From Xanthocytophaga agilis (lineage in GTDB: Bacteria; Bacteroidota; Bacteroidia; Cytophagales; 172606-1), in the NCBI RefSeq assembly GCF_030068605.1, contig NZ_JASJOU010000009.1, forward strand, positions 248,001-312,000: DNA of 64,000 nt, written 5' to 3'. Below the pieces are notes generated by a model. It was not told the DNA's origin. It did not search any database and saw only the letters and a list, made by a program, of their open reading frames with translations. Each line of letters opens with the position of its first letter. Within the stretch, counting starts at the first letter, position 1. The translations under genes and the position numbers were made by a program. Of the stretch, positions 35,674-45,714 are shown piece after piece.

Positions 35674-37659
35674 TTAATTAACAATTAATACAGCGCCCTG
35701 CTTTGTAACAGAACGCCCTATCTGGTCAACAAGTTGAATGGAATAGGAGTAGGTTCCCATCACAATAGCAGAGCGCTTATTTTTACCATCCCATCCACTA
35801 TTCTTATCATCAGAGGCATATACAACTTCTCCCCATCGGTTATAAATAAGAATCTTCCAGGATTGTACAAATAAGCTGTGAATCTTAAAAATATCATTGA
35901 CACCATCGAAATTTGGCGTAAACGCTGTAGGAGCAAAAATTTGAGCAGTCTGCAGTACTTCTACAATATTTGATTCACTTGTCCGCCCTTCACCAATAGC
36001 ACGCACTCTAAATCGTATTAGCTGGTTTATTGTATCATGAGGAAAGGTTAGATCATTACCACTCACTGTTTGCTGCTCTATCACAACATTGCTGGCATTT
36101 AGTTTCTCAACTTCATATGCTTGTACTCCTTCTGGCCATTCACTGTATGCACTCCAGGTCAACGCATATCCTTCATTGGCAGAATTAGTAACTTCCGTTA
36201 CTTTCAATTGAATAGGACATGCACTAACTGAAATATCAGACATATTGCCACACTTGTCCATATATCCAACTCTATAACAATATTTGACAATATCCATACG
36301 TCTAACCACCTCCTCGTAGCTGTTTGTAGAAATCCGGGCTGCAGGAGAGAAATTTATCCCATCCTCTGATCGATAAATGATATATTCTGCTGGTACATAC
36401 AAACCTGTGGGGGAATCCCAGGTTACTCTAACTTTGTTATCAACAATAGTACCTGTAATGTTTTGTACTGCGGCAGGTACAGAGTTAGAAATTGCCTTTA
36501 TACATTGGCTATTAGATAAAGCTTTAGCTCCACTAGTAAGAGTTACAATCAATTGATAGCAATTTGTATCTCCGCAGATAATAGCCAGATCTGTATAGTT
36601 TCTTGTTGTTTGTGCACTATTATCCTGTACTATCTGCTCGTCTCTCAGCAAAGTACTTGTAGCAACAGCTCCAGTTGAATAAGTTGTCCAGGATATTTGA
36701 TTTTGATTATTTGAGGCAATAGCATTAAGCAAAATACTACTTATCTCTTCTGAAATAAGATTATTACCACAGGCATCTGTTCTCACAACCCGATAAACAG
36801 CAGGCTGAGGGTCATTTAGTACCTGACCTACTACTCCTGTTACAGAACTGGTCTGTGAGGCAACCTGTGTATAGGTACCATTATTTTCATTCCGTTTTTC
36901 AATTTGATAAGTAACACCTGCCTCTCCTCTGAATTGTAATAAAGCAGAATTACTGTTATTTGTTGTCAGACTTACCAATTCGGGTACTGCAAGAGAGGAT
37001 TCAGGTATCACAATTTTTGATTCATTACCCCCACAATTAATATCAGTATAACGTCCGGAAACCTTAACCGTCCTCAAAGTATTTCCTGTATAGGTATGCC
37101 TATAAGTTCCTGCTCCAGAAACAGTTTGTATATTCCCATCTCCCCATTCAATCACATATGAATCATAGATATACGCTTTACTACCAACCACATAAGAAGA
37201 ATCTCTAATCTGCACAGCAATGCCAAATCCTGAACACTGTTGTATACTGAAAAGTGGCTTTGGTGTTGGATACACTTCTACGAAAATTGGAGTCTTGGTA
37301 GAATCAAGGCTTCCATTAAACTGTCCATATAGATAAATTCCATATATCCCAGGTTTGCTATATGTATGTGTTCTATTTCTAATAGCATAACGTTCTCCAG
37401 AAATTGTATCCCCATAATTATATCTATCAGGCGGATTGGGAGGGGGTTCGTAGTTTCCGCAAGAGGGATCTGCAGTTATAGTTAATGGTACACATCCCTT
37501 AGTGGCACTTATTGTAAAACAAGGTTGCTGTGCATATATATTAGAACCTGCTACGCTTAAGAATACTGTAAGAGAAATTATATACAGATGGTTTTTAACA
37601 AAACCTTTTCTAGTAGTAAAATCCAGTATTACTCTGTAGACTTTCTCAATTAGTTGCAT
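35674..37659 (-). CDS. T9SS-exported PKD/fibronectin-like surface protein with gliding-motility C-terminal domain
   Basis: 661 residues. Signal segment: HLYIISLTVFLSVAGSNIYAQ, following a 25-residue N-terminal extension. A Cys-rich PKD-like region is followed by several fibronectin-type III-like repeats (YQIEKRNENNGTYTQV; WDSPTGLYVPAEYIIYRSEDG; LTWSAYSEWPEGVQAYEVEK). The last about 85 residues form the gliding-motility-associated (type B) T9SS sorting domain: PTAFTPNFDGVNDIFKI, ILIYNRWGEVVY, NSGWDGK, YSYSIQLVD. It is therefore exported by the type IX system and likely sits on the surface as an adhesin or scaffold. It is monocistronic, opposite to the preceding small genes. Confidence 0.9.
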   Translation of the reverse strand: MQLIEKVYRVILDFTTRKGFVKNHLYIISLTVFLSVAGSNIYAQQPCFTISATKGCVPLTITADPSCGNYEPPPNPPDRYNYGDTISGERYAIRNRTHTYSKPGIYGIYLYGQFNGSLDSTKTPIFVEVYPTPKPLFSIQQCSGFGIAVQIRDSSYVVGSKAYIYDSYVIEWGDGNIQTVSGAGTYRHTYTGNTLRTVKVSGRYTDINCGGNESKIVIPESSLAVPELVSLTTNNSNSALLQFRGEAGVTYQIEKRNENNGTYTQVASQTSSVTGVVGQVLNDPQPAVYRVVRTDACGNNLISEEISSILLNAIASNNQNQISWTTYSTGAVATSTLLRDEQIVQDNSAQTTRNYTDLAIICGDTNCYQLIVTLTSGAKALSNSQCIKAISNSVPAAVQNITGTIVDNKVRVTWDSPTGLYVPAEYIIYRSEDGINFSPAARISTNSYEEVVRRMDIVKYCYRVGYMDKCGNMSDISVSACPIQLKVTEVTNSANEGYALTWSAYSEWPEGVQAYEVEKLNASNVVIEQQTVSGNDLTFPHDTINQLIRFRVRAIGEGRTSESNIVEVLQTAQIFAPTAFTPNFDGVNDIFKIHSLFVQSWKILIYNRWGEVVYASDDKNSGWDGKNKRSAIVMGTYSYSIQLVDQIGRSVTKQGAVLIVN

Positions 37660-37752
37660 TCCAAATTAACAAGATAAAAGAGTACTCTCTTGGATGGTGA
37701 AGAGAGTACTATAAGCATTTTATAGTAAGTTATATCCTTTACAACGAATATT

Positions 37753-39147
37753 TTATTGTTCTGTGTATAAGATAACTTCAATAATTTCTTCTACAGATAG
37801 TGACTTTTGCTCACCAGTCGTCATATTTTTTAATGCCAGCCTCCCTGTTGCCATTTCATTTGAACCTATAATTACTACAAAAGGTACCTTTTTACGGTCA
37901 GCATAGTCCAGTTGCTTTTTCATTTTGGCTATATCAGGATATATTTCAGCATTGATACCTGCTTCCCGAACTTTAGCCAATACGGGTAAAGCATATGTAA
38001 AAGCTTCCTTATCAAAACAAGTGATCAATAATCTGGTTGAGATAGTATCTTTGGAAGGAAACAATGACAGTTCTTCCATAACATCATAGATACGATCTAC
38101 TCCGAAAGAAATTCCAACACCCGACAAACCAGGTACACCAAATGCACCTGTTAGATTATCATAGCGTCCTCCACCGCAAATACTTCCTATCTGTACCCCT
38201 CCAGCCTTCACTTCGAAAATAGCACCTGTATAATACGATAACCCTCTGGCCAGTGTTACATCAAACTCCAGATGTGTATCTGTTAGTCCAAAAGCTGTTA
38301 CTAACTGTATAACTTCACTCAATTCCTGAAGTCCCTTCTGCCCTGTTTCACTTCCCTGAAATAAGTCTGCCAATAAGGCTACTTGAACATCGAAGTTGCC
38401 TTTCATGGCAAAGAAAGGCTGTAACTTCTGAATACTTTCTGAGGAAAATCCACGTTCTAGTAATTCAGCTTCTACCTTTTCTTTTCCAATTTTATCTAAC
38501 TTATCAATAGCGACAGCCAAATCTCCCTCTTTTCCTGTAGCGCCTACTGATTCAGCAATACCAGTAAGAATTTTCCGGTTATTGATTTTAATCGTGAAGT
38601 CTTTGATTCCTAAGTTAGTTAAAGCCTGATTCAGCATTAATACAATCTCCGCTTCACAAAGCAATGAAGTTGTACCAACCACATCAGCATCACACTGATA
38701 GAATTCCCGATAACGCCCTTTCTGAGGCCTATCTCCTCTCCATACAGGCTGAATCTGGTATCTTTTAAATGGCAATGCAATATCATTGCGATTCATTACT
38801 ACATATCGGGCAAAAGGCACAGTCAAATCATAACGAAGCCCTCTTTCTGTAATCAGGTTTGAGGTATAAGACTGCTCTAGCACTTTATCAAATGCTGCTT
38901 TTATAGCAACTTTCTCATGATCTTTTTTCTTATCTAAAGCAGAATTCAATATCTTAAATAGTAGTTGATCACCTTCATCGCCATACTTTCCCATCAATAC
39001 AGACAGATTCTCCATAGTAGGAGTTTCTAACGGTTGAAAGCCAAAACGTTGAAAAACAGACTTGATGGTATCAAAAATAAAGGTACGCTTTGCCATCTGA
39101 ACAGGCCCAAAATCACGCGTTCCCTGAGGTATACTTGGTTGAGACAT
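37753..39147 (-). CDS. hisS: Histidyl-tRNA synthetase, HisS
   Basis: 464 residues from the ATG at 39147 (MSQPSIPQGTRDFGP); the open frame to 39186 begins with TTG and its extra residues are not HisS-like. Class II aminoacyl-tRNA synthetase motifs are visible: PQGTRDF, LRYDLTVPFARYV (motif 2 region), RPQKGRYREFYQCDADVVG, LARGLSYYTGAIFEV, the Gly-rich SICGGGRYDNL, and GISFGVDRI (motif 3). The C-terminal anticodon-binding domain starts near RLLITCFDKEAF. It attaches histidine to tRNA-His. It lies downstream of ispF, separated by a terminator. Confidence 0.96.
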   Translation of the reverse strand: MSQPSIPQGTRDFGPVQMAKRTFIFDTIKSVFQRFGFQPLETPTMENLSVLMGKYGDEGDQLLFKILNSALDKKKDHEKVAIKAAFDKVLEQSYTSNLITERGLRYDLTVPFARYVVMNRNDIALPFKRYQIQPVWRGDRPQKGRYREFYQCDADVVGTTSLLCEAEIVLMLNQALTNLGIKDFTIKINNRKILTGIAESVGATGKEGDLAVAIDKLDKIGKEKVEAELLERGFSSESIQKLQPFFAMKGNFDVQVALLADLFQGSETGQKGLQELSEVIQLVTAFGLTDTHLEFDVTLARGLSYYTGAIFEVKAGGVQIGSICGGGRYDNLTGAFGVPGLSGVGISFGVDRIYDVMEELSLFPSKDTISTRLLITCFDKEAFTYALPVLAKVREAGINAEIYPDIAKMKKQLDYADRKKVPFVVIIGSNEMATGRLALKNMTTGEQKSLSVEEIIEVILYTEQ

Positions 39148-39167
39148 AATTCTTCTAATTTTCTTAT

Positions 39168-39195
39168 TAAAAATAACCCCGTACAAGTACGGGGT
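39168..39195 (-). terminator. Terminator between ispF and hisS
   Basis: The perfect 9-bp stem ACCCCGTAC / GTACGGGGT with a 2-nt loop (39176-39184 and 39187-39195) is followed in the minus direction by TTATTTTT. It would end the ispF transcript 30 bases past its stop. Confidence 0.75.
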
Positions 39196-39224
39196 CTGAA
39201 GCTATAATCTGTTTTACGATGTGC

Positions 39225-39725
39225 TTACATTCCACCGAAATTATCTGTCACTTTATACAGAAGGCATACAGCAAAAACAGCTATTCCTTCTTTACGTCCT
39301 ACAAAGCTTACTCCTTCTGATGTAGTTGCCTTTATAGAAAGATCTTCCTCTCTGATCGCCATGGTTTCACACAAGGCTTTTTTCATAGCAGGTACATGAG
39401 GATTTACTTTTGGTGCTTCCAGTATTACTGTCACATCTATATTGTTTACCTCATATCCTTCCTCCCGAATCATCTCCATTACAATCTTTAGAAACTCAAG
39501 ACTATTACGTCCTTTGTTTGCAGGATCTTTATCCGAAAAATGGTAGCCAATGTCACGTAAACTCAGTGCACCCAACAATGCATCACATATGGCATGTGTA
39601 AGGGCATCACCATCAGAGTGACTTTTTAGACCATGGGTATGAGGTATTTGCACACCACCCAATACCAGAGGAATACCCTCAACGAGTATATGGACATCGT
39701 ATCCTTGTCCGATTCGCAGTTTCAA
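39225..39725 (-). CDS. ispF: 2-C-methyl-D-erythritol 2,4-cyclodiphosphate synthase, IspF (TTG start)
   Basis: 166 residues. The start codon is TTG at 39725. No in-frame ATG lies upstream nearby, and the product begins exactly where IspF proteins start (MKLRIGQGYDVH). Zinc ligands Asp10, His12 and His44 are present (GYDVH; SDGDALTHAICDALLGAL). Other family stretches are SHSDGD, YHFSDKDPANKG, EAPKVNPH and IKATTSEGVSFVGRKEGI. The enzyme makes the cyclodiphosphate of the non-mevalonate isoprenoid pathway. The TTG start may lower its translation. Confidence 0.95.
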   Translation of the reverse strand: MKLRIGQGYDVHILVEGIPLVLGGVQIPHTHGLKSHSDGDALTHAICDALLGALSLRDIGYHFSDKDPANKGRNSLEFLKIVMEMIREEGYEVNNIDVTVILEAPKVNPHVPAMKKALCETMAIREEDLSIKATTSEGVSFVGRKEGIAVFAVCLLYKVTDNFGGM

Positions 39726-39825
39726 GACAGTTATTGTTAAATGGAAAAATCGGTTGCAAATTAGAAGGAATTACTCAAAAAATAAAACAGAGAAGTAGCA
39801 AAGCACTAACCAGAGTGCTCTATTC

Positions 39826-39866
39826 AAGAAAAAGTCTGACCACTTTTTACAGTAGTCAGACTTTTT
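39826..39866 (-). terminator. Terminator of the barrel-protein gene
   Basis: The stem AAAGTCTGAC (39831-39840) / GTCAGACTTT (39855-39864) has T's on both sides and lies 25 bases past the stop of the minus-strand gene. Confidence 0.8.
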
Positions 39867-39889
39867 TACTCTTCTCAATAGCTCTTATA

Positions 39890-40561
39890 TTACCACCATC
39901 GATAAAAGATACCAACCCAGCCACCTGCTACACTAGCATTGGAAACTTCATTATATGAAAACGGTATGTGTTGATAGTTTAATTGAAGATCTAGTCCAAA
40001 ATGGCTTTCTCGACCAAATAATACTCTTGTTCCAATAGCTGCTTGTGCAGCAAAGTTAAATTTACCCTGGCTATCGCCTTCCAAACTTCCCAGATAATAG
40101 GTATAATCTGCATAAGCAATTCCTAAGCCAGCCTGCACGTAAGGTCGCACAATAGCAGTCACATCAGCAAAATAATACTTACCAGTGGCTTGCAGAGACT
40201 GAATGCTGAACGTTTTGGTTTGAACAGCAGAGATTTGGGCTCCGGATGTTGTTTCATAAACCTGTCGGGGTAGTCGCTTCTGAAAATAGTTGCTTGTGTA
40301 TTGAGCCCCAAAAGCAAAACTTTTGTTTAATACCCACTCTCCGGCAAGTGAATAATTCCGTGTTCCCATATCATCAATGTAATCACTTAAACCACTTTGA
40401 GGTTTAAACAATCCATATCGGAAAGTGACCTGATAGGTAGTATATCTTTGGTAAGGAGAACTTTGAGGTGCTTCACGAGGCACTACAGGTGCCTGAGCAA
40501 AACCAGCAACAGATAGAAGGAATGTACAAACAATCCCTATCCATAATTTACTATTTTTCAT
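39890..40561 (-). CDS. Outer-membrane beta-barrel protein
   Basis: 223 residues. The signal peptide MKNSKLWIGIVCTFLLSVAGFAQ is followed by a Pro-rich linker. Amphipathic strands continue to the end: YTTYQVTFRYGLFKPQ, SLAGEWVLNKSFAFGAQYTS, IQSLQATGKYYF, VQAGLGIAYADYTYYLG, HFGLDLQLNYQHIPF. The C-terminus WVGIFYRWW ends in aromatic residues, as expected for outer-membrane insertion. Function unknown. The DUF4136 lipoprotein gene lies 53 bases upstream on the same strand, so both may act in the outer membrane from one transcript. Confidence 0.8.
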   Translation of the reverse strand: MKNSKLWIGIVCTFLLSVAGFAQAPVVPREAPQSSPYQRYTTYQVTFRYGLFKPQSGLSDYIDDMGTRNYSLAGEWVLNKSFAFGAQYTSNYFQKRLPRQVYETTSGAQISAVQTKTFSIQSLQATGKYYFADVTAIVRPYVQAGLGIAYADYTYYLGSLEGDSQGKFNFAAQAAIGTRVLFGRESHFGLDLQLNYQHIPFSYNEVSNASVAGGWVGIFYRWW

Positions 40562-40614
40562 ATGTATATGGTTGCTAAAAATAAAAAGAAAATAATTAAA
40601 GGAATCTCCCTACC

Positions 40615-41232
40615 CTACTCTTTCTTCAAATACGGAGATTGAGCAAATATAGCGTCAATCATACCATTAGGGTTTGTCCCCAAACCATCACCCCGGACTT
40701 GCGCAGCCCAGATTACTTTAACTTTATTTCCATTACGGGCCGCATTCTTTAGATCCAACAGCTCAATATACCAGTAACTATCACTTACCTGATAATACGA
40801 ATAATAAGAAGGATAATAATACCCGCCACCGTACCCCCAATATCCAGAACCATAATAGTAAGGATTCACTGTAACGCCTGTCTGTACTTGCTGCACATAC
40901 ATCACATTAATTCCCAACTCAGGAGTGTCAACCCTCTCTACCTCTGTGTATCCACGATCTTGCATAGTGGCTCTGATCCTACTTAGAAAGGCTAGATCAA
41001 AATTATCAGCAGATAAGCCATATCTATCATTATAAATCACTTCTACCGAATCAGGAATACTAAAAGTCCGATAATTACTGAAGTTGACAGTATCATCATA
41101 GTTAGTAATAAAAACTTTTGAATCTTCTGCACTCAGATCATTCAATGGATTTGGAGAGCAGCCTACAAGGCCCAGCCAGCAAATCCCTGCCAACAAACAA
41201 TAGCTAAAAATAGAAACTAACGAAGATCTCAT
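40615..41232 (-). CDS. DUF4136 lipoprotein
   Basis: 205 residues from the ATG at 41232; the longer frame to 41277 begins with TTG. The lipoprotein signal ends AGICWLGLVGCSPNP. The mature part fits DUF4136: SNYRTFSIPDSVEVIYND, FLSRIRATMQDRGYTEVE, LGINVMYVQQV, and a Tyr/Gly-rich stretch (YYGSGYWGYGGGYYYPSYY). Near the end are IELLDLKNAARNGNKVKVIWAAQVRG and IDAIFAQSPYLKKE. DUF4136 proteins are envelope lipoproteins of unknown role. It probably shares a transcript with the barrel protein downstream. Confidence 0.85.
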   Translation of the reverse strand: MRSSLVSIFSYCLLAGICWLGLVGCSPNPLNDLSAEDSKVFITNYDDTVNFSNYRTFSIPDSVEVIYNDRYGLSADNFDLAFLSRIRATMQDRGYTEVERVDTPELGINVMYVQQVQTGVTVNPYYYGSGYWGYGGGYYYPSYYSYYQVSDSYWYIELLDLKNAARNGNKVKVIWAAQVRGDGLGTNPNGMIDAIFAQSPYLKKE

Positions 41233-41586
41233 AATTCTCTTACGTTTTAGGATATAGGTAAAAATTAAAAAATTCAATCTTATATAGATAACGATAAAAT
41301 ACCAAAGGTTTGTTTACAACTGGTGTAATATGTCTATTAAACGCAAGCACGGCTATATCTGTATATAAATTAGTAAGAATATAATTACTCAGATTTACCA
41401 TTACAACTAAATATATTTCGATCCATCATGTAATTATATGCATCTATCAACCTTCCAATGGACATTTACCAATGTCTGTTAAAATCCTATGCCTATACAT
41501 TAGATAGATAGGAAAGCCAAAAGTAAAACAAGAGATGAATTATTTTTCGTAACTTTTCTAATAAAACTTTGATAGAAGTCATATAT
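41233..41586. other. 354-bp gap, divergent promoters
   Basis: No coding frame and no clear terminator. It is AT-rich, with one small hairpin GACATT-TACC-AATGTC (about 41461-41476). It separates divergent genes and must hold both promoters. Confidence 0.4.
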
Positions 41587-44193
41587 ATGCTTTCCCTCAA
41601 CTATTATTTTACAATTACCTTTCTTCTTTATTTTCTACTTTCCCATATACCTACAAAGGCACAGACAGCTTTCGATCATATTCACCGTTCCTCTATTAAT
41701 GTAAAATACCTGGAATTTCTGGTCAAGACTCAAGTTGACAGTGTTCGCAGAACCAAAGGACTTTCTCCGTTAGTATCTGATAGCATTGCTTATCTGGCAG
41801 CTCAGGACCAAGGGGAGTATTTAAAAAATAAACCTTCTATTAGTCATTATCAAAGCTCTGCAAACAAAAAAACACCACAAGACCGGGTCAATTTTTATGG
41901 TGCCAGCAATTACCTTACAGGAGAAAATGTTCTTTCCTATCCTCTGGAAAATACATATATTGAGACAGCACGCAAAATGGTAAAAGGATGGGTAAATTCT
42001 CCAGGACATTACAAAAACATTATCACTCCGGATTATCAGATTACAGGTGTAGCTATTGTGCCTCACCAAAAAAATGGAAATCTAATAGCTGTTCAGGTAT
42101 TTGCTAAGGTACTATTCAAATATACATTTGAAACCAGTATATCTTTGTTCCCGTATGATACGATAAGAGCACATACAGAAAAACCAACTCAGAATAAGTA
42201 TGACCTTACAAACAAAAAAGAAAAGCTACCCTGGAAATTAAAGCCTATCAAAAATGAGATCACTCAATCCAGTGAACTAGTCAAATCTGTGTTTAAAGAA
42301 CAGCTTGACCTGCGTCCTGATTATAGATCAAACGATATCTTGCTCTACTCATCTACTCCTGAACTATTCAAAAAATTATTAAAACATCGTAAAGATGGAA
42401 TAGTAGTAGAACTTATAGATTATGAACCTTATCATTGTGGAAACCCTACCTATTACACAGCTCAGAGCAGACGAAACCGCAATTCTTCTATCTCGGGACA
42501 AATACTCAAGCCTTTATATAGAAAAGCGCTTCTTAGTGATCTGAAAGCACAAAAGCGTTCATTTAAAAAAGAACAACATAAGAAATTAAAACCATTACGC
42601 TTTCAATTCTCGGCAGCAGCCCGGCAAAAGAAAAAGTTTATTCGGACAACCCGTTGGCATCCAGATGAAACAACCGTCAAAATTGGCGATTGGTCTCAGG
42701 CGGACTCAGGGATGTATTTAGCTGTCAATTTTCTGCTTATTCATAAGAAACGTATTCTCACACCCATCCACTTTTCTAATGCATGTGGGGATTTCTCATT
42801 TACAGATACAGTAAATATTGAAACAAATTTTTCAACTCCTCATTTCAATACTTTTAAACCTGAAGAAAAACATTTTGACTTTCAGGTTCCCTTTATCCGC
42901 AATAATACACTCCCTGACTCTCTAAAGATGATAGCGATTCGGGACACTCTTCTTAATTATCAAATTGATAGCATACAAATCACAGCATTTGCTTCTATAG
43001 AAGGACTGAACGAGCTAAATGAAAAGCTTTATCACACCCGTGGAGAGAATATTCTTGCATATATAAAACAGTACACCAATCAGAAAACCCATATTCAAAT
43101 CAAGACAGGTGAAAACTGGCCTTTATTCTATACACAGTTACGAGGTACTGACTTTGAATTCTGGAAAACATGTACCCGAATAGACATTAAACAGGAATTA
43201 CAAAAGCCTGCAGTTCTAACTATTTGGGAAAAGAATCTCAATGAACAGCGCAATGCGCATGTATATGTGAAAGCCCACGTATTGGTACGGGATACACTTG
43301 TTTATCTTCAGAACTATCAGAAGAGGGAAGATTTCAGAGAAGCCGCTAACATACAAAATTATTACTACCAACTATGGCAACAACATCGCCTACCTTCAGA
43401 CTCATTGTTGTGGGCAGTAAATTATCCTAATCGAAAAGAGTATAGCAATCTGATTGCCAACGCTCTTGCTTTTGAATACCTGACTCAAGATGGTAACAGA
43501 CGTATGGAGCCACAAAACAGGGCCAGACAATGGAAGATTGTAAAGGCTAGTCTGTCAATGAAAGGAATCACTCCAGAGCTGCGCTACTATGCAATTTGTT
43601 TTATGTTAAATAATACAGACTACATAATGGGTCTAGGCTATGGAGGTGAAAAAATTCTGAGACAAATCAGACAACTATCTACCAATCCAGCTTACAAAGC
43701 AAGGACGCAAAAGTTAATAGCCTTATATTATATTCATATGATTCCTGAGTATGCTCGCAGGGGCCAAAGAAAGCAAGTAACAGAAGGTGCAAAGATTATC
43801 TATAGGTATTACCAAAATAAACCCGAAATTATAAATAGTCGGGATAAGTCTCTTACTCTTGCCAATTTCTTCATACACATCATGCAAGAAGAATATGCAG
43901 TGAATATTCTTATGGATTATTTGAGCCAAACAGGCTTTGATGGATTAATATACTCTCAATTTCTAAAAATAGCCTTTGTGCATCCAGACTATCAGGTTAA
44001 CAGAGCCTATACTCAATTATTGATTGAGGCAAAGAAGAAATTAACTCAGGTACAGTGGTGCGATTTATTTGTTGGAGAATGTCGTATCAATTTTCAGATT
44101 TTTGATGATGAAGAACTCAGAAACCTGTATTGTGAATCATGTGCCGAATTAGGCAATGAAGCAACCCGAAAAACCAGCTCCCGTACCAAATAA
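41587..44193 (+). CDS. Exported CAP/SCP-domain protein with an OmpA-like region
   Basis: 868 residues from the ATG at 41587; the frame to 41569 begins with TTG. Signal peptide: LSLNYYFTITFLLYFLLSHIPTKAQ. Residues about 35-185 form a CAP (SCP/PR1) domain: FLVKTQVDSVRRTKGLSPLVSDSIAYLAAQDQGEYL, SISHYQS, TGENVLSY, and MVKGWVNSPGHYKNIITPDYQITGVAI. A Lys-rich middle follows. At about 455-500 ITAFASIEGLNELNEKLYHTRGENILAYIKQY resembles an OmpA/peptidoglycan-binding motif. The C-terminal 300 residues are helical, perhaps TPR-like. Function unknown; the CAP and OmpA parts suggest a periplasmic or surface protein tied to the cell wall. Confidence 0.78.
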   Translation: MLSLNYYFTITFLLYFLLSHIPTKAQTAFDHIHRSSINVKYLEFLVKTQVDSVRRTKGLSPLVSDSIAYLAAQDQGEYLKNKPSISHYQSSANKKTPQDRVNFYGASNYLTGENVLSYPLENTYIETARKMVKGWVNSPGHYKNIITPDYQITGVAIVPHQKNGNLIAVQVFAKVLFKYTFETSISLFPYDTIRAHTEKPTQNKYDLTNKKEKLPWKLKPIKNEITQSSELVKSVFKEQLDLRPDYRSNDILLYSSTPELFKKLLKHRKDGIVVELIDYEPYHCGNPTYYTAQSRRNRNSSISGQILKPLYRKALLSDLKAQKRSFKKEQHKKLKPLRFQFSAAARQKKKFIRTTRWHPDETTVKIGDWSQADSGMYLAVNFLLIHKKRILTPIHFSNACGDFSFTDTVNIETNFSTPHFNTFKPEEKHFDFQVPFIRNNTLPDSLKMIAIRDTLLNYQIDSIQITAFASIEGLNELNEKLYHTRGENILAYIKQYTNQKTHIQIKTGENWPLFYTQLRGTDFEFWKTCTRIDIKQELQKPAVLTIWEKNLNEQRNAHVYVKAHVLVRDTLVYLQNYQKREDFREAANIQNYYYQLWQQHRLPSDSLLWAVNYPNRKEYSNLIANALAFEYLTQDGNRRMEPQNRARQWKIVKASLSMKGITPELRYYAICFMLNNTDYIMGLGYGGEKILRQIRQLSTNPAYKARTQKLIALYYIHMIPEYARRGQRKQVTEGAKIIYRYYQNKPEIINSRDKSLTLANFFIHIMQEEYAVNILMDYLSQTGFDGLIYSQFLKIAFVHPDYQVNRAYTQLLIEAKKKLTQVQWCDLFVGECRINFQIFDDEELRNLYCESCAELGNEATRKTSSRTK

Positions 44194-44267
44194 AATCCAG
44201 TGATAGTTATCAGATCAGCTCAAATAGGCTTTTAGACTTTATAACTTCTGAAATAAACTATTGTCAG

Positions 44268-45611
44268 TTATGAAGGATTAGATTCTGTATGTTTATAGTA
44301 CTTCAATGTTTTCTCTTCATCCGGAACCTGAGCCGTTGTTTTTGAAATTGCAATTCGTTGTGATTGATAGATTCCACTATGCCCACTAAAGTAATAAGCT
44401 GTGAAACATACAATACAATAATAAAGTATGTATTCACCGCCAAACAATTCAACTCCCATTAGTGTGCATGCCAGAGGAGTATTAGTAGCACCTGCAAAAA
44501 CAGCTATAAACCCTAACCCAGCCAGTAAGTCCACTGGTGCTCCCAGCCATACAGCTAATGTGTTACCTAAGGCAGCACCAATAAAAAATAAAGGCGTCAC
44601 CTCTCCGCCTTTAAAACCCATACCTAAGGTAATAGCAGTAAAAATCAGCTTCCAAAGCCAGCTCCATGTAGTCACACCATGCAAATGAAATGCATTAATA
44701 ATAGAGGAACCATCAGCAGTACGCGCCATTACCCCCAAGCCAAGATAATCATCTGTACCGAGCAACCAGGTTAGCCCAATAATTAATATACCTCCAATTA
44801 CAGGAATGAGCCATTTTTGTGAGACAAACCTATTAGCCTGTTGCTTAATGGTATGAGACAGTTCTGCGAATATATATGCTGCCAGACCAAAGAAAATACC
44901 GGAGACAATTACTTTACCAATTAACAGGAAATCCAAAGAAACATATGGCAAAAACGTTCGTGAACTTTCCTGATAAGATATAGAATAATGGGTATGATGA
45001 ATACCCCACGCAGAACATACTACATCAGAGAAAATACCGGCAATTAAACAAGGAATCAACGCATCATATCGAATACGCCCGATTACCAGCACCTCCATGG
45101 CAAATATTGCTCCAGTTACAGGCGTACCAAACACAGCTCCAAATCCGGCAGCAATACCACATAACAATAGGATGCGAATATCAGTACGACCTAATCCAAA
45201 CCATCTGCCCAGCAGATTAGCCATGCTTCCTCCCATTTGCACTGCGGTTCCTTCTCTCCCAGCCGACCCGCCAAAAAGATGTGTAATAATGGTTGATACC
45301 AATACCAACGGCGCCATGCGCGCCGGCACACCTCCTCCCTGATTATGAATTTCATCCATAATCAGATTGTTGCCAGCTTCTGCATTCTTTCCTGAAAATT
45401 TGTATAAGAAATGGATAAAAATACCTGCTATAGGAAGAAAATAAAGCACCCAACTATGGTGCCAGCGATAAAAAGTAGCTTTATCAAGTAGCCATAGAAA
45501 CAACGCAACAAGTGTACCTGTAATACAGGCCAACGGGATTAACAGAACTGTCCATTTCAGTAAGTGTTTAATGATGGACAGTTGTTCAATTTCTTTTTTC
45601 ACCCAATACAT
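44268..45611 (-). CDS. CLC-family chloride channel/transporter
   Basis: 447 residues with about ten to twelve membrane helices. CLC signatures are [16 protein letters not shown], with the gating Glu at about residue 120 (G-R-E-G), [39 protein letters not shown] and [21 protein letters not shown]. The gating-Glu region matches the EriC-like branch rather than fluoride-specific CLC-F. It may act as an H+/Cl- exchanger in acid or osmotic stress; the proton Glu was not assigned. No CBS domain is present. The short unexplained frame at 45586-45714 overlaps its start. Confidence 0.92.
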   Translation of the reverse strand: MYWVKKEIEQLSIIKHLLKWTVLLIPLACITGTLVALFLWLLDKATFYRWHHSWVLYFLPIAGIFIHFLYKFSGKNAEAGNNLIMDEIHNQGGGVPARMAPLVLVSTIITHLFGGSAGREGTAVQMGGSMANLLGRWFGLGRTDIRILLLCGIAAGFGAVFGTPVTGAIFAMEVLVIGRIRYDALIPCLIAGIFSDVVCSAWGIHHTHYSISYQESSRTFLPYVSLDFLLIGKVIVSGIFFGLAAYIFAELSHTIKQQANRFVSQKWLIPVIGGILIIGLTWLLGTDDYLGLGVMARTADGSSIINAFHLHGVTTWSWLWKLIFTAITLGMGFKGGEVTPLFFIGAALGNTLAVWLGAPVDLLAGLGFIAVFAGATNTPLACTLMGVELFGGEYILYYCIVCFTAYYFSGHSGIYQSQRIAISKTTAQVPDEEKTLKYYKHTESNPS

Positions 45612-45714
45612 CTGTCACAAAAATAATTAACAATCCGATACACTGTACAACTACACCAATCATTTCTAAAAGCCACTCATTTTGAAAAGTTATTCCCTTA
45701 GATAGAAGATCCAT
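45586..45714 (-). CDS. Candidate 42-residue single-helix membrane protein overlapping the CLC gene
   Basis: ATG at 45714, TGA at 45588-45586. The product begins [20 protein letters not shown] and continues through one hydrophobic helix ([18 protein letters not shown]) to a basic end, EKRN. It overlaps the first 26 bases of the CLC gene in another frame. A charged N-terminus, one helix and a Lys/Arg tail are plausible for a small membrane protein coupled to CLC translation, but there is no clear ribosome binding site and chance is possible. Confidence 0.3.
   Translation of the reverse strand: MDLLSKGITFQNEWLLEMIGVVVQCIGLLIIFVTDVLGEKRN

Noticed and set aside
41461-41476. Terminator at GACATT-TACC-AATGTC
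   Set aside because: Short stem, no T-run and far from any gene end.
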